In this document: in pieces, positions 21,619-31,722 of the stretch | Numbering within the stretch: position 1 is the first letter of the stretch | Layout of the letters: every line of letters starts with the position of its first letter | Origin: Pseudoips prasinana | Taxonomy: Eukaryota > Arthropoda > Insecta > Lepidoptera > Nolidae | Direction of reading: 5' to 3' | DNA length: 64,000 nt | Assembly: GCA_951640165.1 (NCBI GenBank) | Contig: OX621250.1 | Span: 6,510,001-6,574,000 of the forward strand | Notes under the pieces: generated by a model | The model's input: the letters and a program-made list of their open reading frames with translations, nothing else | Database searches by the model: none | What the model was told of the DNA's origin: nothing | Made by a program: the position numbers and the translations under genes

Positions 21619-22617
21619 CTGGAATTTGAACAAAATGTTAAGGTTTGAAATCTCTCAATAACAGAGTTAACTGTAAGATACCAATTAATAACTCGACCAT
21701 TATGGTTATATTAGTAATTCTAATTTTAACAGCAGTGGCGGCCAAAGCGTATAATACTCGTAACAAACTAAGAAAAGAGTAAACTCTTAGGGCGTTTTGA
21801 AGTCAATCATTTGAAAGAGCCATCTATATTTTTAACTAGAATATAATTTATTTGTTGTTTCCAATTAATTAATACTTTTGTTCTATGTTATTGTGTTATA
21901 TGGATACAACATTATACAATATAATAAGTTAACTAAATACAATAACTCAATAATGTAAATAAATATATGGTACAAATCGCCGAAGGCAAAACAAATGAAT
22001 TATTTTAAAGAAAATATTTTTTTGAATCCCAAACAAGCAGAGAAAGCACTCAAAAATATCGATATTTAATAAGATTTACGAACCATAGAGAAATTATTGA
22101 AACTGTCAACGACATTTTTCCACTAAGACAAAATTTACCATTAAGTAAACTTAAATTAACATTATAGAAAACACTTTTTATAAATGTACAAAATATGGTA
22201 CTGGCCACTTTATTTAAATATTATTTATAAAGAAATATGAAAATAAACACCGATTCTCTTGAAGCGCCATCTATACCCGCAAGGATATAATTTTTTTATG
22301 GTACAATAAAAGAGATGGCGATGCTATCTATGTAAATAATTTGAATGTATTGTCACCCCCCTAGCGGCTCATCGTCACACGGGTCCATCCATAGGTGAGA
22401 TGAGTATTATGAGGCCCTGTTGAAAACAGATGGTGGCCTCTGATATAGTGCTAGTTTGGAAGCGAGGACGTCGCTCCGCAATAAAATAAAGTTTAAACAT
22501 TATCTTATGTAAGCGTCACTAGTTAGTTAATCAAAGTTTATTATGGCAGTGGCTGTAGCGACCAAATGGAACTTTAATCATTCAATTTGGAATCCAAAAC
22601 AATGAAAGCTTAGTTAC
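21619..22617 (-). other. Intron downstream of the tandem exon array
   Basis: No gene or well-defined repeat recognised. Confidence 0.45.
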
Positions 22618-22725
22618 CGTTGTTGGCGTCGATGGGCGCGGCGAGGTGCGCGCTGCGGCGGTGCGCCTCGCGCGCGGCGCGGGCGATCTCGCGCATGCTC
22701 GCCTCCGCCTCCTTCGCCTTGCGCT
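22618..22725 (-). CDS. SH2D4-like tandem exon, copy 4 (3'-most)
   Basis: A 108-bp exon with acceptor CGTGTGCAG and donor GTAACT. It encodes the 36-residue repeat (RKAKEAEASMREIARAAREA, then HRRSAHLAAPID). The last residues differ from the other copies (Asn-Asn in place of Ser-Asn). Confidence 0.85.
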
Positions 22726-22785
22726 CTGCACACGCAGTATTGTGTTTGTGTTGAGAGAGGGAAGAGCTGGCTAACATATAGTTAC

Positions 22786-22893
22786 CGTTGCTCGCGTCGA
22801 TGGGCGCGGCGAGGTGCGCGCTGCGGCGGTGCGCCTCGCGCGCGGCGCGGGCGATCTCGCGCATGCTCGCCTCCGCCTCCTTCGCCTTGCGCT
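22786..22893 (-). CDS. SH2D4-like tandem exon, copy 3
   Basis: Identical repeat exon with acceptor CGTGTGCAG and donor GTAACT; phase 1 at both borders, so any number of copies keeps frame. Confidence 0.8.
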
Positions 22894-22953
22894 CTGCACA
22901 CGCAGTATTGTGTTTGTGTTGAGAGAGGGAAGAGCTGGCTAACATATAGTTAC

Positions 22954-23061
22954 CGTTGCTCGCGTCGATGGGCGCGGCGAGGTGCGCGCTGCGGCGGTGC
23001 GCCTCGCGCGCGGCGCGGGCGATCTCGCGCATGCTCGCCTCCGCCTCCTTCGCCTTGCGCT
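22954..23061 (-). CDS. SH2D4-like tandem exon, copy 2
   Basis: Identical to copy 3, with the same 60-bp intron on both sides. Confidence 0.8.
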
Positions 23062-23121
23062 CTGCACACGCAGTATTGTGTTTGTGTTGAGAGAGGGAAG
23101 AGCTGGCTAACATATAGTTAC

Positions 23122-23229
23122 CGTTGCTCGCGTCGATGGGCGCGGCGAGGTGCGCGCTGCGGCGGTGCGCCTCGCGCGCGGCGCGGGCGATCTCGCGCAT
23201 GCTCGCCTCCGCCTCCTTCGCCTTGCGCT
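23122..23229 (-). CDS. SH2D4-like tandem exon, copy 1 (5'-most)
   Basis: Same exon; its upstream acceptor differs (GCGCTTGCAG) because it borders the 12.3-kb intron. Joining to the previous exon (DATWRDQ) gives a Glu at the junction, matching the W..SLRKSKA region of SH2D4A. Confidence 0.85.
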
Positions 23230-23722
23230 CTGCAAGCGCAATATTGTGTTTAAATAAATAAGTAGTCGTTGGTTTTTGGAGTAATACTTCTGTACGCACG
23301 ATTAACTTGGAGAGTAAGCTGGTGATTGGGTGATGGAAGCTTTACGAAAAGTATACCTAATCGGTGCAAGGCGAAAAGAAGTTGAGAGGAATATATAAGT
23401 TAGTGAAGATAGTAAGAAAGAGTTACGTTTTGTATATTACTGTAGGGGCAAAAGAGAGAGATGCGAGCACACTTTTTCTTTCTCTTATCGTCACTTACGT
23501 TTCGAATATTCGAAACGTAAGTTTTACTTCAGTCGTGTGGTCTAAAAGCACACTCGTTTTTTTTTAATTAATCCATCCCATTGCAATCCTATCCATCCTA
23601 TAAGCCAGGATCAAGTGGTACACAATGCAATGACGGACTATGAAGGTAAGAAAAATGCAGACAGCACACTTATGTTCTTGCATAGCTTTGTATATGTTCC
23701 ATTCAGATAGCTAATTTCGATT
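23230..23722 (-). other. Intron between tandem exons and the BEL insertion
   Basis: No gene. Holds a perfect 30-bp palindrome without a spacer at 23493-23522, centred on AATATT and containing TTCGAA. Confidence 0.5.
23493..23522. repeat. Perfect 30-bp palindrome
   Basis: ACTTACGTTTCGAAT followed at once by its exact reverse complement, no spacer. Confidence 0.9.
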
Positions 23723-23727
23723 CCGAC
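23723..23727. repeat. Left target-site duplication of the BEL element
   Basis: CCGAC here and at 34622-34626, directly outside the two LTRs. Five base pairs is usual for BEL/Pao integrases. Confidence 0.9.
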
Positions 23728-24333
23728 TGTTCACATGTGAACCATAATATTTACTTCAAGGAACCCTAATTAATTTATATCAACACAGCAATCAATGACA
23801 AATTTACTACATCGACGCATCTTGGGACAAAGTACAGCTCAGCGTCAGCATACAACTGACCGAAATATTGAAGACTGCAGCGTCGACGCAACACACGGAT
23901 GGCACACAAGTAAATAGGCGTGAATGTGTATTTAGTTTAAGATTAGTATATAAGATTTTAATATTGTAAATAAAACGAGTCATTACGTTGAATCCGACTT
24001 TGACTCATTACCCTGTCACCACCTCTCACTGCGGCCAAGACACCTTTAGCCGTCAGTACGATCGGTCTTGTGAGCCTGCTTGACCGGCAGTGAGAAAACC
24101 CTCTCTCCTGTGTACATTGCACTACGTACACACCCCTGCTTCCTTCATAGTTTCCGTCTGTTGCCTTAGGTCTCCTGGCAACAGGCTTCCCGTACCTATC
24201 TATATAATTATATGTTATCAGTACATATGGTTAGGCTAGGGTGGTAGGACTATTACGAGTGGTACACAGTAAGGAGTAGGTTAAGTGCGAGCGTTGGTTA
24301 ATTTGACCCTACAAATTATCTTATGCCCGTACA
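23728..24333 (+). repeat. BEL 5' LTR
   Basis: 606 bp, starting TGTTCACATG and ending GCCCGTACA. Contains a TATATAAG box at 23947-23954 and AATAAA at 23969-23974, giving plausible start and poly(A) signals. Identical by eye to 34016-34621. Confidence 0.95.
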
Positions 24334-24335
24334 TT

Positions 24336-24349
24336 TGGTCCTTCGAGAA
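24336..24349 (+). other. Putative primer-binding site
   Basis: TGGTCCTTCGAGAA begins two bases after the LTR; the TGG start fits pairing with a tRNA 3' CCA end. The tRNA was not identified. Confidence 0.5.
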
Positions 24350-24652
24350 TTAATTTGAATCAGTCCCTTAAAATTTGTGAAATAATACTTATTATATTTT
24401 ACTGTTTTTTTTTCCGTAGGATGACTGACTGACACCCTTACATACCCAGGTTAGCGTACCCAATTAGCGCTAGGTTGTTGTATGTTAAGACTGACTAACT
24501 TAGTTGCGATCGTGCGGTAGCGGATCGGGTACCGGTCTCCCACCAGCGGGTCGCCCCGGTATTTGAGAAGTCGCATTATACCGTATCGAGGACAAAGAAC
24601 GCAACTAAGTGTTGTTTATCATATATATTATATCTGTTAGTAGATAGGGTAG

Positions 24653-26845
24653 GGCGGCAAGAAAACGATAGAGGTACAAGAAATAAATGAGATCATAAGA
24701 AACCAAGAAGCGAACTACAAGGAAATAAACCAAATATTCACCAACATCAAAAAAGACTCAGCTTCAAGGAAAACGTTGAAATACATTACGGAAAGGAGAT
24801 CTCGATTAACAGATATCTTCACCAGAACTTCGGACAATCATGTATGTTTAGAGGACCAAGAAATACTGTTAAACCATAAATACGTCACTTCTGACTATTT
24901 CGGGTCCATTAAAGAGCTATATACAGAAGCCATGGAATACCTAGGAAAGTGTGAGAAGAAAGTTCAAACACTTTGTCAATTATATGAACCAGAAGGCGTG
25001 GAGCCGCAACCAGAAGTTGTTAATTCAGCAAAAATGAATTTGCAACTATATCGCATTAACCACATAAAACTTAATCTACAAAACGCAGCCCAATCTCTGG
25101 AGCAAAATAAGCCTATGTCGCATTTTACTACGTTACTGGAAACTTTGCAAAAACAATGGCAGAAAGTAGAGGAAACTCATTTTGACATATTGGACGAAGA
25201 AAACACAATGGATCACAGTTATTTTCAAGACGGTATATTCGAAACATTAAGAGTGGATTATGATCGTATAACAAATCAAGTATGCGACAAAGTACAATCA
25301 ACCAATGAGAAACATGCTTCATCGGTTAAATTACCGAAAATAGTCATTCCAGTATTCACCGGGAGTTATGAGTCATGGAGCTCTTTTTATGATTTATTTC
25401 TGAAAATAATACATGAAGACAAATCATTGACCGCCACAGAAAAAATGCAATATTTGAAAACACAGGTACGGGGTGACGCCGCTAAGCTGATTAAGCATTT
25501 AACAGTTTGCGACATTAATTACGTAACTGCGTGGAACCTACTGATTAAACGATATAAAAATGAGAGAATAATAATTACTAAACATATTGACAATATGCTG
25601 AATATTCCAAAAATAAAGAAAGGCAATGCAGTAAATTTAAGAGAATTGCACGACACCATCAATGAAAACCTGGAAGCATTAAAAAATCAAAACGTAAACA
25701 CTTCGACATGGGACCCTATTATGACAAGAATACTGAGTAGAATATGGGATTCCGAAACTGATGAAAAGTATGAACATCAACTAGAAGAACCAAACAAGCC
25801 CCAAGTATTTGCGGAAATGATGCAGTTCTTAGAAAAACGGTTTAAATGTCTGGAAACAAACAGCTATTTCAAAGAAGAACCCTCCAGTAAACCTAATTAC
25901 TCGTATGAATCACCACTGGCATCAAACAAACAAATAGTAGAGAGTAGAGAGAAGGAGTATCAATTTTGTTGGTTCTGTGACAGTCAAGAACACACTATAT
26001 ACCAGTGCACGGAATTTAAAGCGATGTCAGTACAAAGTCGTAGTATGGAAGTAAATAAAAAACATATGTGCAGAAATTGTTTATCGCATGACTCATCAGA
26101 AAAGTGTCATAGTTTTAAAACTTGCGTGTATTGTGGAAAAAAAGGTCATCACTCTTTTTTACATGTAAATTATCAACATTCTAAACAATTCACCACTTCA
26201 AGCCCGAGACATGAAAACCCTAGGGGGTCGGAAAGTCGTAACTCAGTGATCCCGTTCACTAGTAAAAATGAGACAAAAACTTTGTCAAACATATCTACCA
26301 CTACCAAACCTGACATACAAAAAACAACGTTGTTGGCGACAGCCCTCGTACGAGCAAACGCCATAGATGGAACACCACACTTGTTAAGAGTATTGTATGA
26401 TCAAGGGTCCGAGGCATCCTTTTGCACGGAAGAAACAGCACAAATATTATCATATCCGCGCAGCAAAATACAAACTGAAATAATCGGTATTGCTGACGAC
26501 AAACCTAAAACGTCGAACTATTGTATTAACGTTGTACTACAACCAAGATTCACTAGCAAATATAAATTACCTGTCACACTTATTGTACTACCGAAGCTAA
26601 CTGGTTCCCTACCGAAGAGAACTATACCACAACTACATACAAACTATTTAGAAAACAAACTAATAGCAGATCCTACCTATTACAAACAAGGCCCAATAGA
26701 TATAATACTAGGAGCTCAAGAATATAGCAAACTATTGCTAAAAAAAAATTACAAAAAATACAAGATGGAATTATCGCACAAGATACCGAGTTTGGGTGGA
26801 TTTTATCCGGAATTTCCTGTAACACTATTACAAATATTAAAATAA
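24653..26845 (+). CDS. BEL Gag and aspartic protease
   Basis: The open frame begins after TAG at 24650-24652; no in-frame ATG precedes the conserved region, so the start is unclear (non-AUG, or a spliced leader). Counting from 24776, cysteine-histidine knuckles lie near residues 397-410 (CWFC...C) and 430-465 (CRNC...C, CVYCGKKGHH), for RNA binding in the particle. A retroviral-type protease core YDQGSEASF is near residue 541. The frame ends at TAA 26843-26845 after leaving the conserved Pol sequence behind at a run of nine A near 26740. See the following Pol frame. Confidence 0.85.
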   Translation, partial: GGKKTIEVQEINEIIRNQEANYKEINQIFTNIKKDSASRKTLKYITERRSRLTDIFTRTSDNHVCLEDQEILLNHKYVTSDYFGSIKELYTEAMEYLGKCEKKVQTLCQLYEPEGVEPQPEVVNSAKMNLQLYRINHIKLNLQNAAQSLEQNKPMSHFTTLLETLQKQWQKVEETHFDILDEENTMDHSYFQDGIFETLRVDYDRITNQVCDKVQSTNEKHASSVKLPKIVIPVFTGSYESWSSFYDLFLKIIHEDKSLTATEKMQYLKTQVRGDAAKLIKHLTVCDINYVTAWNLLIKRYKNERIIITKHIDNMLNIPKIKKGNAVNLRELHDTINENLEALKNQNVNTSTWDPIMTRILSRIWDSETDEKYEHQLEEPNKPQVFAEMMQFLEKRFKCLETNSYFKEEPSSKPNYSYESPLASNKQIVESREKEYQFCWFCDSQEHTIYQCTEFKAMSVQSRSMEVNKKHMCRNCLSHDSSEKCHSFKTCVYCGKKGHHSFLHVNYQHSKQFTTSSPRHENPRGSESRNSVIPFTSKNETKTLSNISTTTKPDIQKTTLLATALVRANAIDGTPHLLRVLYDQGSEASFCTEETAQILSYPRSKIQTEIIGIADDKPKTSNYCINVVLQPRFTSKYKLPVTLIVLPKLTGSLPKRTIPQLHTNYLENKLIADPTYYKQGPIDIILGAQEYSKLLLKKNYKKYKMELSHKIPSLGGFYPEFPVTLLQILK

Positions 26846-29800
26846 TTAGTATGACAACCCGTACTACCGAAATCCAACAAATAAGCAAGTTTTGGGAAAT
26901 AGAAGAAGTACCTGAAAAGTATCAATTGTCCAATAATGACCGTATGTGTGAAAATTTTTACCAAGAAACTACTGTGAGAAATCCAGATGGAACATACACT
27001 GTAAGGCTTCCTTTCAAACAATATAATGTAAGTTACGGGAATTCTCGCCAAAAAGCCGCTGCAAGGCTTTTACAATTAGAAAGAAAGTTTGCCAAAGATA
27101 AAAGCTTACAAATCAAATACCAAGACTTCCTTACCGAATACTTAGAGATGGGTCACATGACAAAAGTGCCGAAATCCGATTATTATCAAGGAAAATACTA
27201 CATCCCTCATCAACCCGTGATTAAAGAAGATTCATTGACCACGAAGTTACGAGTAGTGTTTGATGCGTCAAGTAAATCAAGCTCCCAGATAAGCTTAAAT
27301 GACAATATGTATGTGGGCCCAAGATTACAGCAAGATTTAGCATCGATCTTATTACGCTGGCGTAAGCACAAAATAGTGTTTATGGCTGACATAGAGAAGA
27401 TGTATAGATTTATAAAAATTGGTAAAGAAGATTGGACATTTCAAAGAATACTTTGGAGAGATTCCCCGAAACAACCAATGGATGAATATGAATTGACCAC
27501 TGTAACATACGGAACCTCATCTGCACCTTACTTAGCAATCAGAACATTACAACAACTAGCTATGAGTGAAAAAAAGAAGTACCCCAAAGCCAGTCAAGTA
27601 GAGCTTCAAGATTTTTTTGTAGATGACATGTTATCAGGAGAAAATGACGTTGAGTCAGCAAAAATATTGCAAACAGATCTAATACATATGCTACAAGCAG
27701 GTGGATTCAACTTAAGGAAATGGTCATCCAATAACGTTGAGTTATTACGGAATATACCCAATGAAAATCAGGATAACCAAATGATGAAAATTCCTCTTGA
27801 TGAAACTAGAAAATCACTAGGGATATTATGGTCACCACTAAAAGACAGTTTTTCATTCTCGGTTACAGTCAATAAAATGGAAATACCAACAAAACGGTTT
27901 ATTTTATCAGAAATTGCAAAATTGTTTGACCCACTCGGCTGGCTGGCACCCGTTCTAATAAATATGAAACTTATAATCCAGGAACTATGGACAAATGGTA
28001 CAGAATGGGATCAACCTGTAGATAACGCTATCAAAAGTAGATGGGTAGATATACAAGATCAATTAAAAGCACTTGAGAACATTTCTATTCCAAGATGGTG
28101 CAAATTTACAACTGATTCACAAGCGGAATTACATGGATTCAGTGATGCATCAGAAAAAGCGTACGGTGCAGTAGTATACTGTCGAATATATAAAGGAAAT
28201 AACACATATGATGTCACCTTACTACAAGCAAAATCTAAGGTGGCACCAAAGAAACAAAAAACTACGTTACCTAAATTAGAGTTATGTGCAGCCGTTTTAC
28301 TCGCGAAATTAATGCAGAAGATTGTAAACGAAATGAAAATTCCGATTACAAACATATATTGTTGGTCAGACTCTATGATCACCCTTGGTTGGATTAAAGG
28401 AGAGGCAGACAAATGGAAAACGTTCGTGGCAAACAGGGTTTCCGAAATACAAAAAAAGTTACCTCAAGGAAAGTGGTACTACATAAATACATCTCAAAAT
28501 CCTGCTGACGTCATTACAAGGGGGGTTGTCCCGAACAAACTTAAAAATTTTGATTTGTGGTGGAATGGACCAGATTGGTTAAAAACCGGCTACATCCCTA
28601 GTACAAAGACTATACCAGAAATATGTGAAGAAATTAAGCGTTGTTACCACATAAGGAATAATGTTCAACAACAGGACACTATTTGGGAAAGATTTGCGAG
28701 TTTTCAAAAAATGGTACGAGTATTATCTTATTGTTACAGGTTCAGAGACAAACAAAGAAACATTAAACCATTAACTCGTACGGAAATTAATAGAACAACT
28801 GTCCAAATTATACTACTTGTTCAGCAAGTCGAATTTTTGGAAGAATACAAAACTATCAAAAGTGGATTACTACTCAAAAACAATAAAATTGCATGTTTGG
28901 ATCCGTTTATTGATCCAGATGGATTATTACGAGTGGGAGGAAGACTTCAAAACTCAAATCTTCCATACGACCAAAAGCATCCAATTCTATTACCCCACCA
29001 CCACCACATAGTTGCAATCTTAGTACACGACGCTCACATAAACACATTACACGGAGGCAATCGTTTAACCTTGGCGTATATACGACAGAAGTATTGGATA
29101 CTTGGAGGAAAACGTTTAGTAAAAGGCCATATAAGAAAGTGTGTGAAATGCATACGATATAAGTCAGCTACAATGTCACAGAAAATGGGGGCATTACCAA
29201 AAGCCAGAGTAACGGAATCATATCCATTTAGCCACACAGGCATAGACTATGCAGGTCCAGTCCAGGTTAGAGCAATGAAAGGTCGGGGTCATAAATCGTA
29301 CAAAGGATACATTGCAATATTTGTCTGTTTATCAACTAAAGCCATACATTTAGAATTAGTGGGTGATTTGTCAACAGAATCATTCATCGCCGCGTTAAGG
29401 AGATTCATGGCACGCAGAGGTCCAGTGGCACATATTTATAGTGACAACGCAACAAATTTTGTGGGTGCGGCCAACTTCTTATATAGAGAACTGTTGATAA
29501 TAACTCAATCAAATGACTTTCAAAACACCATGGCAAACATTGGAACACACTGGCATTTTATTCCACCGTCATCACCCCATTTCGGAGGTATATGGGAAGC
29601 AGGAGTCAAGTCAATGAAGCATCATTTGCGCAGAGTAATAGGAGAGCAGACTCTAACATATGAAGAGTTAACTACATTTCTGCATCAAACGGAAGCATGC
29701 CTGAATTCAAGACCATTATGTGCACAGAGTGAAGATATAAACGACAACGTAGTATTAACACCGAGTCATTTCCTTATTGGTAGAGAAGCGGTCGGCGTAC

Positions 29801-30510
29801 CGGATCCGCTATCGAACATCAACACCGACCTTGTGAATAGATGGAAACATATTCAAAGAATGAAAAAAGATTTCTGGAAAAGTTGGACTAATGACTATCT
29901 ACAACAATTACAACAAAGATACAAATGGAAGAAAAATCAAGAAAATTTAGATATTGGATCCGTAGTAATTATAAAAGATGAAAATATTAATCCTAGCAAA
30001 TGGCCACTTGCAAAAGTTAAAGAAGTACACGTTGGAAACGATGGTTTAACTAGAGTTGTGACACTTCTAAAACCGTCGGGCTCCACGCTAAAAAGATCAA
30101 TTCATACCCTAATTCCATTACCTATAAAATCAAATAAGGACGATCACAGTTGTAACAATGTTGCATCAAACACTGTACATACGAATATGACAAAAACTTA
30201 TACAAGAAATAGTAATGGAAACCAAACCAAAACAGCCAGTAACTGTTCAAAATGGTTCATATACTTATTAATAATTATACAAATGTTCAGTACAGTAACA
30301 TCAACAACCACATATTTTATAAAAAGTTTATCACCAGGAATATACGTTGAGCAAATAGGAACAGCAAGCATCGACAGAGGAATGTTTAGGATAGAAAAAC
30401 ATTTTGAAAGACAACGCCTACAACAAGACTACATGAGAATAAAAACAGTAACATCCAAATTCAATATACTCTGCAGTAATACAGAAGTCGTAACAACAGA
30501 AACTCACTGA
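26761..30510 (+). CDS. BEL Pol (RT, RNase H, integrase) running into envelope N-terminus
   Basis: The frame is open well before the ATG at 26851: the conserved BEL motif TEFGWILSG is encoded near 26785-26815, upstream of that ATG, so Pol is normally continuous with Gag-Pro. RT: ADIEKMY and the catalytic FVDD (near 27617). RNase H: GFSDAS near 28137. Integrase: HHCC finger (H...HGG...C..C) around 29025-29155, then catalytic GIDYAGP, YSDNATNF and GGIWEAGVK. A C-terminal IN-associated domain follows to about 30090. The frame then enters the envelope leader (a hydrophobic stretch WFIYLLIIIQMF near 30256-30290) and stops at TGA 30508-30510. Confidence 0.9.
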   Translation, partial: QDGIIAQDTEFGWILSGISCNTITNIKIISMTTRTTEIQQISKFWEIEEVPEKYQLSNNDRMCENFYQETTVRNPDGTYTVRLPFKQYNVSYGNSRQKAAARLLQLERKFAKDKSLQIKYQDFLTEYLEMGHMTKVPKSDYYQGKYYIPHQPVIKEDSLTTKLRVVFDASSKSSSQISLNDNMYVGPRLQQDLASILLRWRKHKIVFMADIEKMYRFIKIGKEDWTFQRILWRDSPKQPMDEYELTTVTYGTSSAPYLAIRTLQQLAMSEKKKYPKASQVELQDFFVDDMLSGENDVESAKILQTDLIHMLQAGGFNLRKWSSNNVELLRNIPNENQDNQMMKIPLDETRKSLGILWSPLKDSFSFSVTVNKMEIPTKRFILSEIAKLFDPLGWLAPVLINMKLIIQELWTNGTEWDQPVDNAIKSRWVDIQDQLKALENISIPRWCKFTTDSQAELHGFSDASEKAYGAVVYCRIYKGNNTYDVTLLQAKSKVAPKKQKTTLPKLELCAAVLLAKLMQKIVNEMKIPITNIYCWSDSMITLGWIKGEADKWKTFVANRVSEIQKKLPQGKWYYINTSQNPADVITRGVVPNKLKNFDLWWNGPDWLKTGYIPSTKTIPEICEEIKRCYHIRNNVQQQDTIWERFASFQKMVRVLSYCYRFRDKQRNIKPLTRTEINRTTVQIILLVQQVEFLEEYKTIKSGLLLKNNKIACLDPFIDPDGLLRVGGRLQNSNLPYDQKHPILLPHHHHIVAILVHDAHINTLHGGNRLTLAYIRQKYWILGGKRLVKGHIRKCVKCIRYKSATMSQKMGALPKARVTESYPFSHTGIDYAGPVQVRAMKGRGHKSYKGYIAIFVCLSTKAIHLELVGDLSTESFIAALRRFMARRGPVAHIYSDNATNFVGAANFLYRELLIITQSNDFQNTMANIGTHWHFIPPSSPHFGGIWEAGVKSMKHHLRRVIGEQTLTYEELTTFLHQTEACLNSRPLCAQSEDINDNVVLTPSHFLIGREAVGVPDPLSNINTDLVNRWKHIQRMKKDFWKSWTNDYLQQLQQRYKWKKNQENLDIGSVVIIKDENINPSKWPLAKVKEVHVGNDGLTRVVTLLKPSGSTLKRSIHTLIPLPIKSNKDDHSCNNVASNTVHTNMTKTYTRNSNGNQTKTASNCSKWFIYLLIIIQMFSTVTSTTTYFIKSLSPGIYVEQIGTASIDRGMFRIEKHFERQRLQQDYMRIKTVTSKFNILCSNTEVVTTETH

Positions 30511-31695
30511 AAACAACTATATCACCACTTAATTGAACAAGAAACAAAATATGAGCGAATCAAAGAATACTTAACAGAAGTTAATCAAACCAGGAAGAAG
30601 AGAGGACTATTAGGGCAATTTCTAACGTCAATTTTTGGCGTAAATGATGAAGTCTACAAAGATATAAACTCACTGAATATGAATCAAGAAAAATTAATTA
30701 AAGCAGCTAACCATCAAACTAAATTCATGATCTCAACTATTTCACAAGTTAACAGTACTGAGGAGAGAATAAGAAAAAAACTGGAAGGTTTTCAAACAAA
30801 AATTAATCATGTAATAGAATACATAAATAACTACAACCACTGGTATACTACGATCGACCACAACAGAATAAAAATTCAAATAATGCAGACGTACCAACTT
30901 GCAAATAACTACATTACGGAAATCATAGATTATTATAATGGATTACTAGATATCTATCTAAGTAAAACAACGGTATATAGCGTGTTGTCACCAAAAAATG
31001 TTAGCGATTTGATATTGTCAGCAAATAAAAAACTTCCATCTAATTTGAAAATCATTCAACAACACTTACTAGAAACCAAAATATTTGAAAACATTAGCCA
31101 CATACTAGTTCATGCATACTTTCCTATTCAAGATATTAACAAGTATACGTTGATTCACACCACACCGATTCCAAAGAAGGATGCTCATAAGTCATTTCAA
31201 AGCATAGAAATTTCAAAACCTTACATAGCATTAGACTATAACAATGAGCTATATTTTGAGTTAAATCATGACGAATACAAGAGTTGTCTGCAGAGAGATC
31301 ACCATTTTATTTGTTTTCCTGGGGCGGTGAAAAATATGCAATTAAATAAAAATTGCATTATTGACCAACTCTTCAAAAATGAGACACGAACGAAATGCCC
31401 TGTAAAAAGTTTTGACATACCAAGTAGCATAATGTGGAAACAACTATGCATGCAGAACACTTGGATGTTTTTAGCTAAGGACAGTACCACTGCATCAATA
31501 GTTTGTGATGGACAACGAGAGGAAGTAGTGCTTCAAAATGTCGGTGTAATAAAAATCTCCGACACTTGTATCATTAAATCAACCAACAGCATACTTGCCG
31601 CTCAAAGATCAGTGTCAGCACAAATAGCATCATCATATTCAAAACAGATAAATTTCACTATAGATACATACGTGTCCACTAGTAATAAAATTGTA
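30511..31695 (+). pseudogene. BEL envelope, fusion-subunit part, before the LINE
   Basis: Same frame as Pol, directly after the TGA. It shows a furin-type site RKKR followed by a Gly/Leu/Phe-rich GLLGQFLTSIFG segment, the layout of errantivirus envelope and baculovirus F proteins, then a long heptad-like helical region and a cysteine-bearing ectodomain. Interrupted at 31695 by the LINE. Function as an entry protein is inferred from the family only. Confidence 0.75.
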
Positions 31696-31722
31696 CATAC
31701 ATACATACATACATACATAGAC

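Larger units (their letters stand above)
22618..23229 (-). repeat. 168-bp tandem repeat: exon plus intron, four copies
   Basis: Each unit is a 108-bp exon and a 60-bp intron, very GC-rich in the exon. The copies look identical apart from the outermost edges. Exon and intron lengths are both multiples of three and no stop occurs, so the whole block is one open frame on the - strand. Only one such segment is known to me in SH2D4A, so this is a lineage- or individual-specific amplification. Confidence 0.9.

Noticed and set aside
23301..23722. Possible extra coding exon between the tandem exons and the BEL insertion
   Set aside because: The 67-residue frame at 23364-23567 is on the other strand and contains the palindrome; no splice context fits the SH2D4-like frame.
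28059..28412. Open frames on the - strand inside the BEL Pol region
   Set aside because: They are shadows of the RT, RNase H and integrase coding frame on the + strand.
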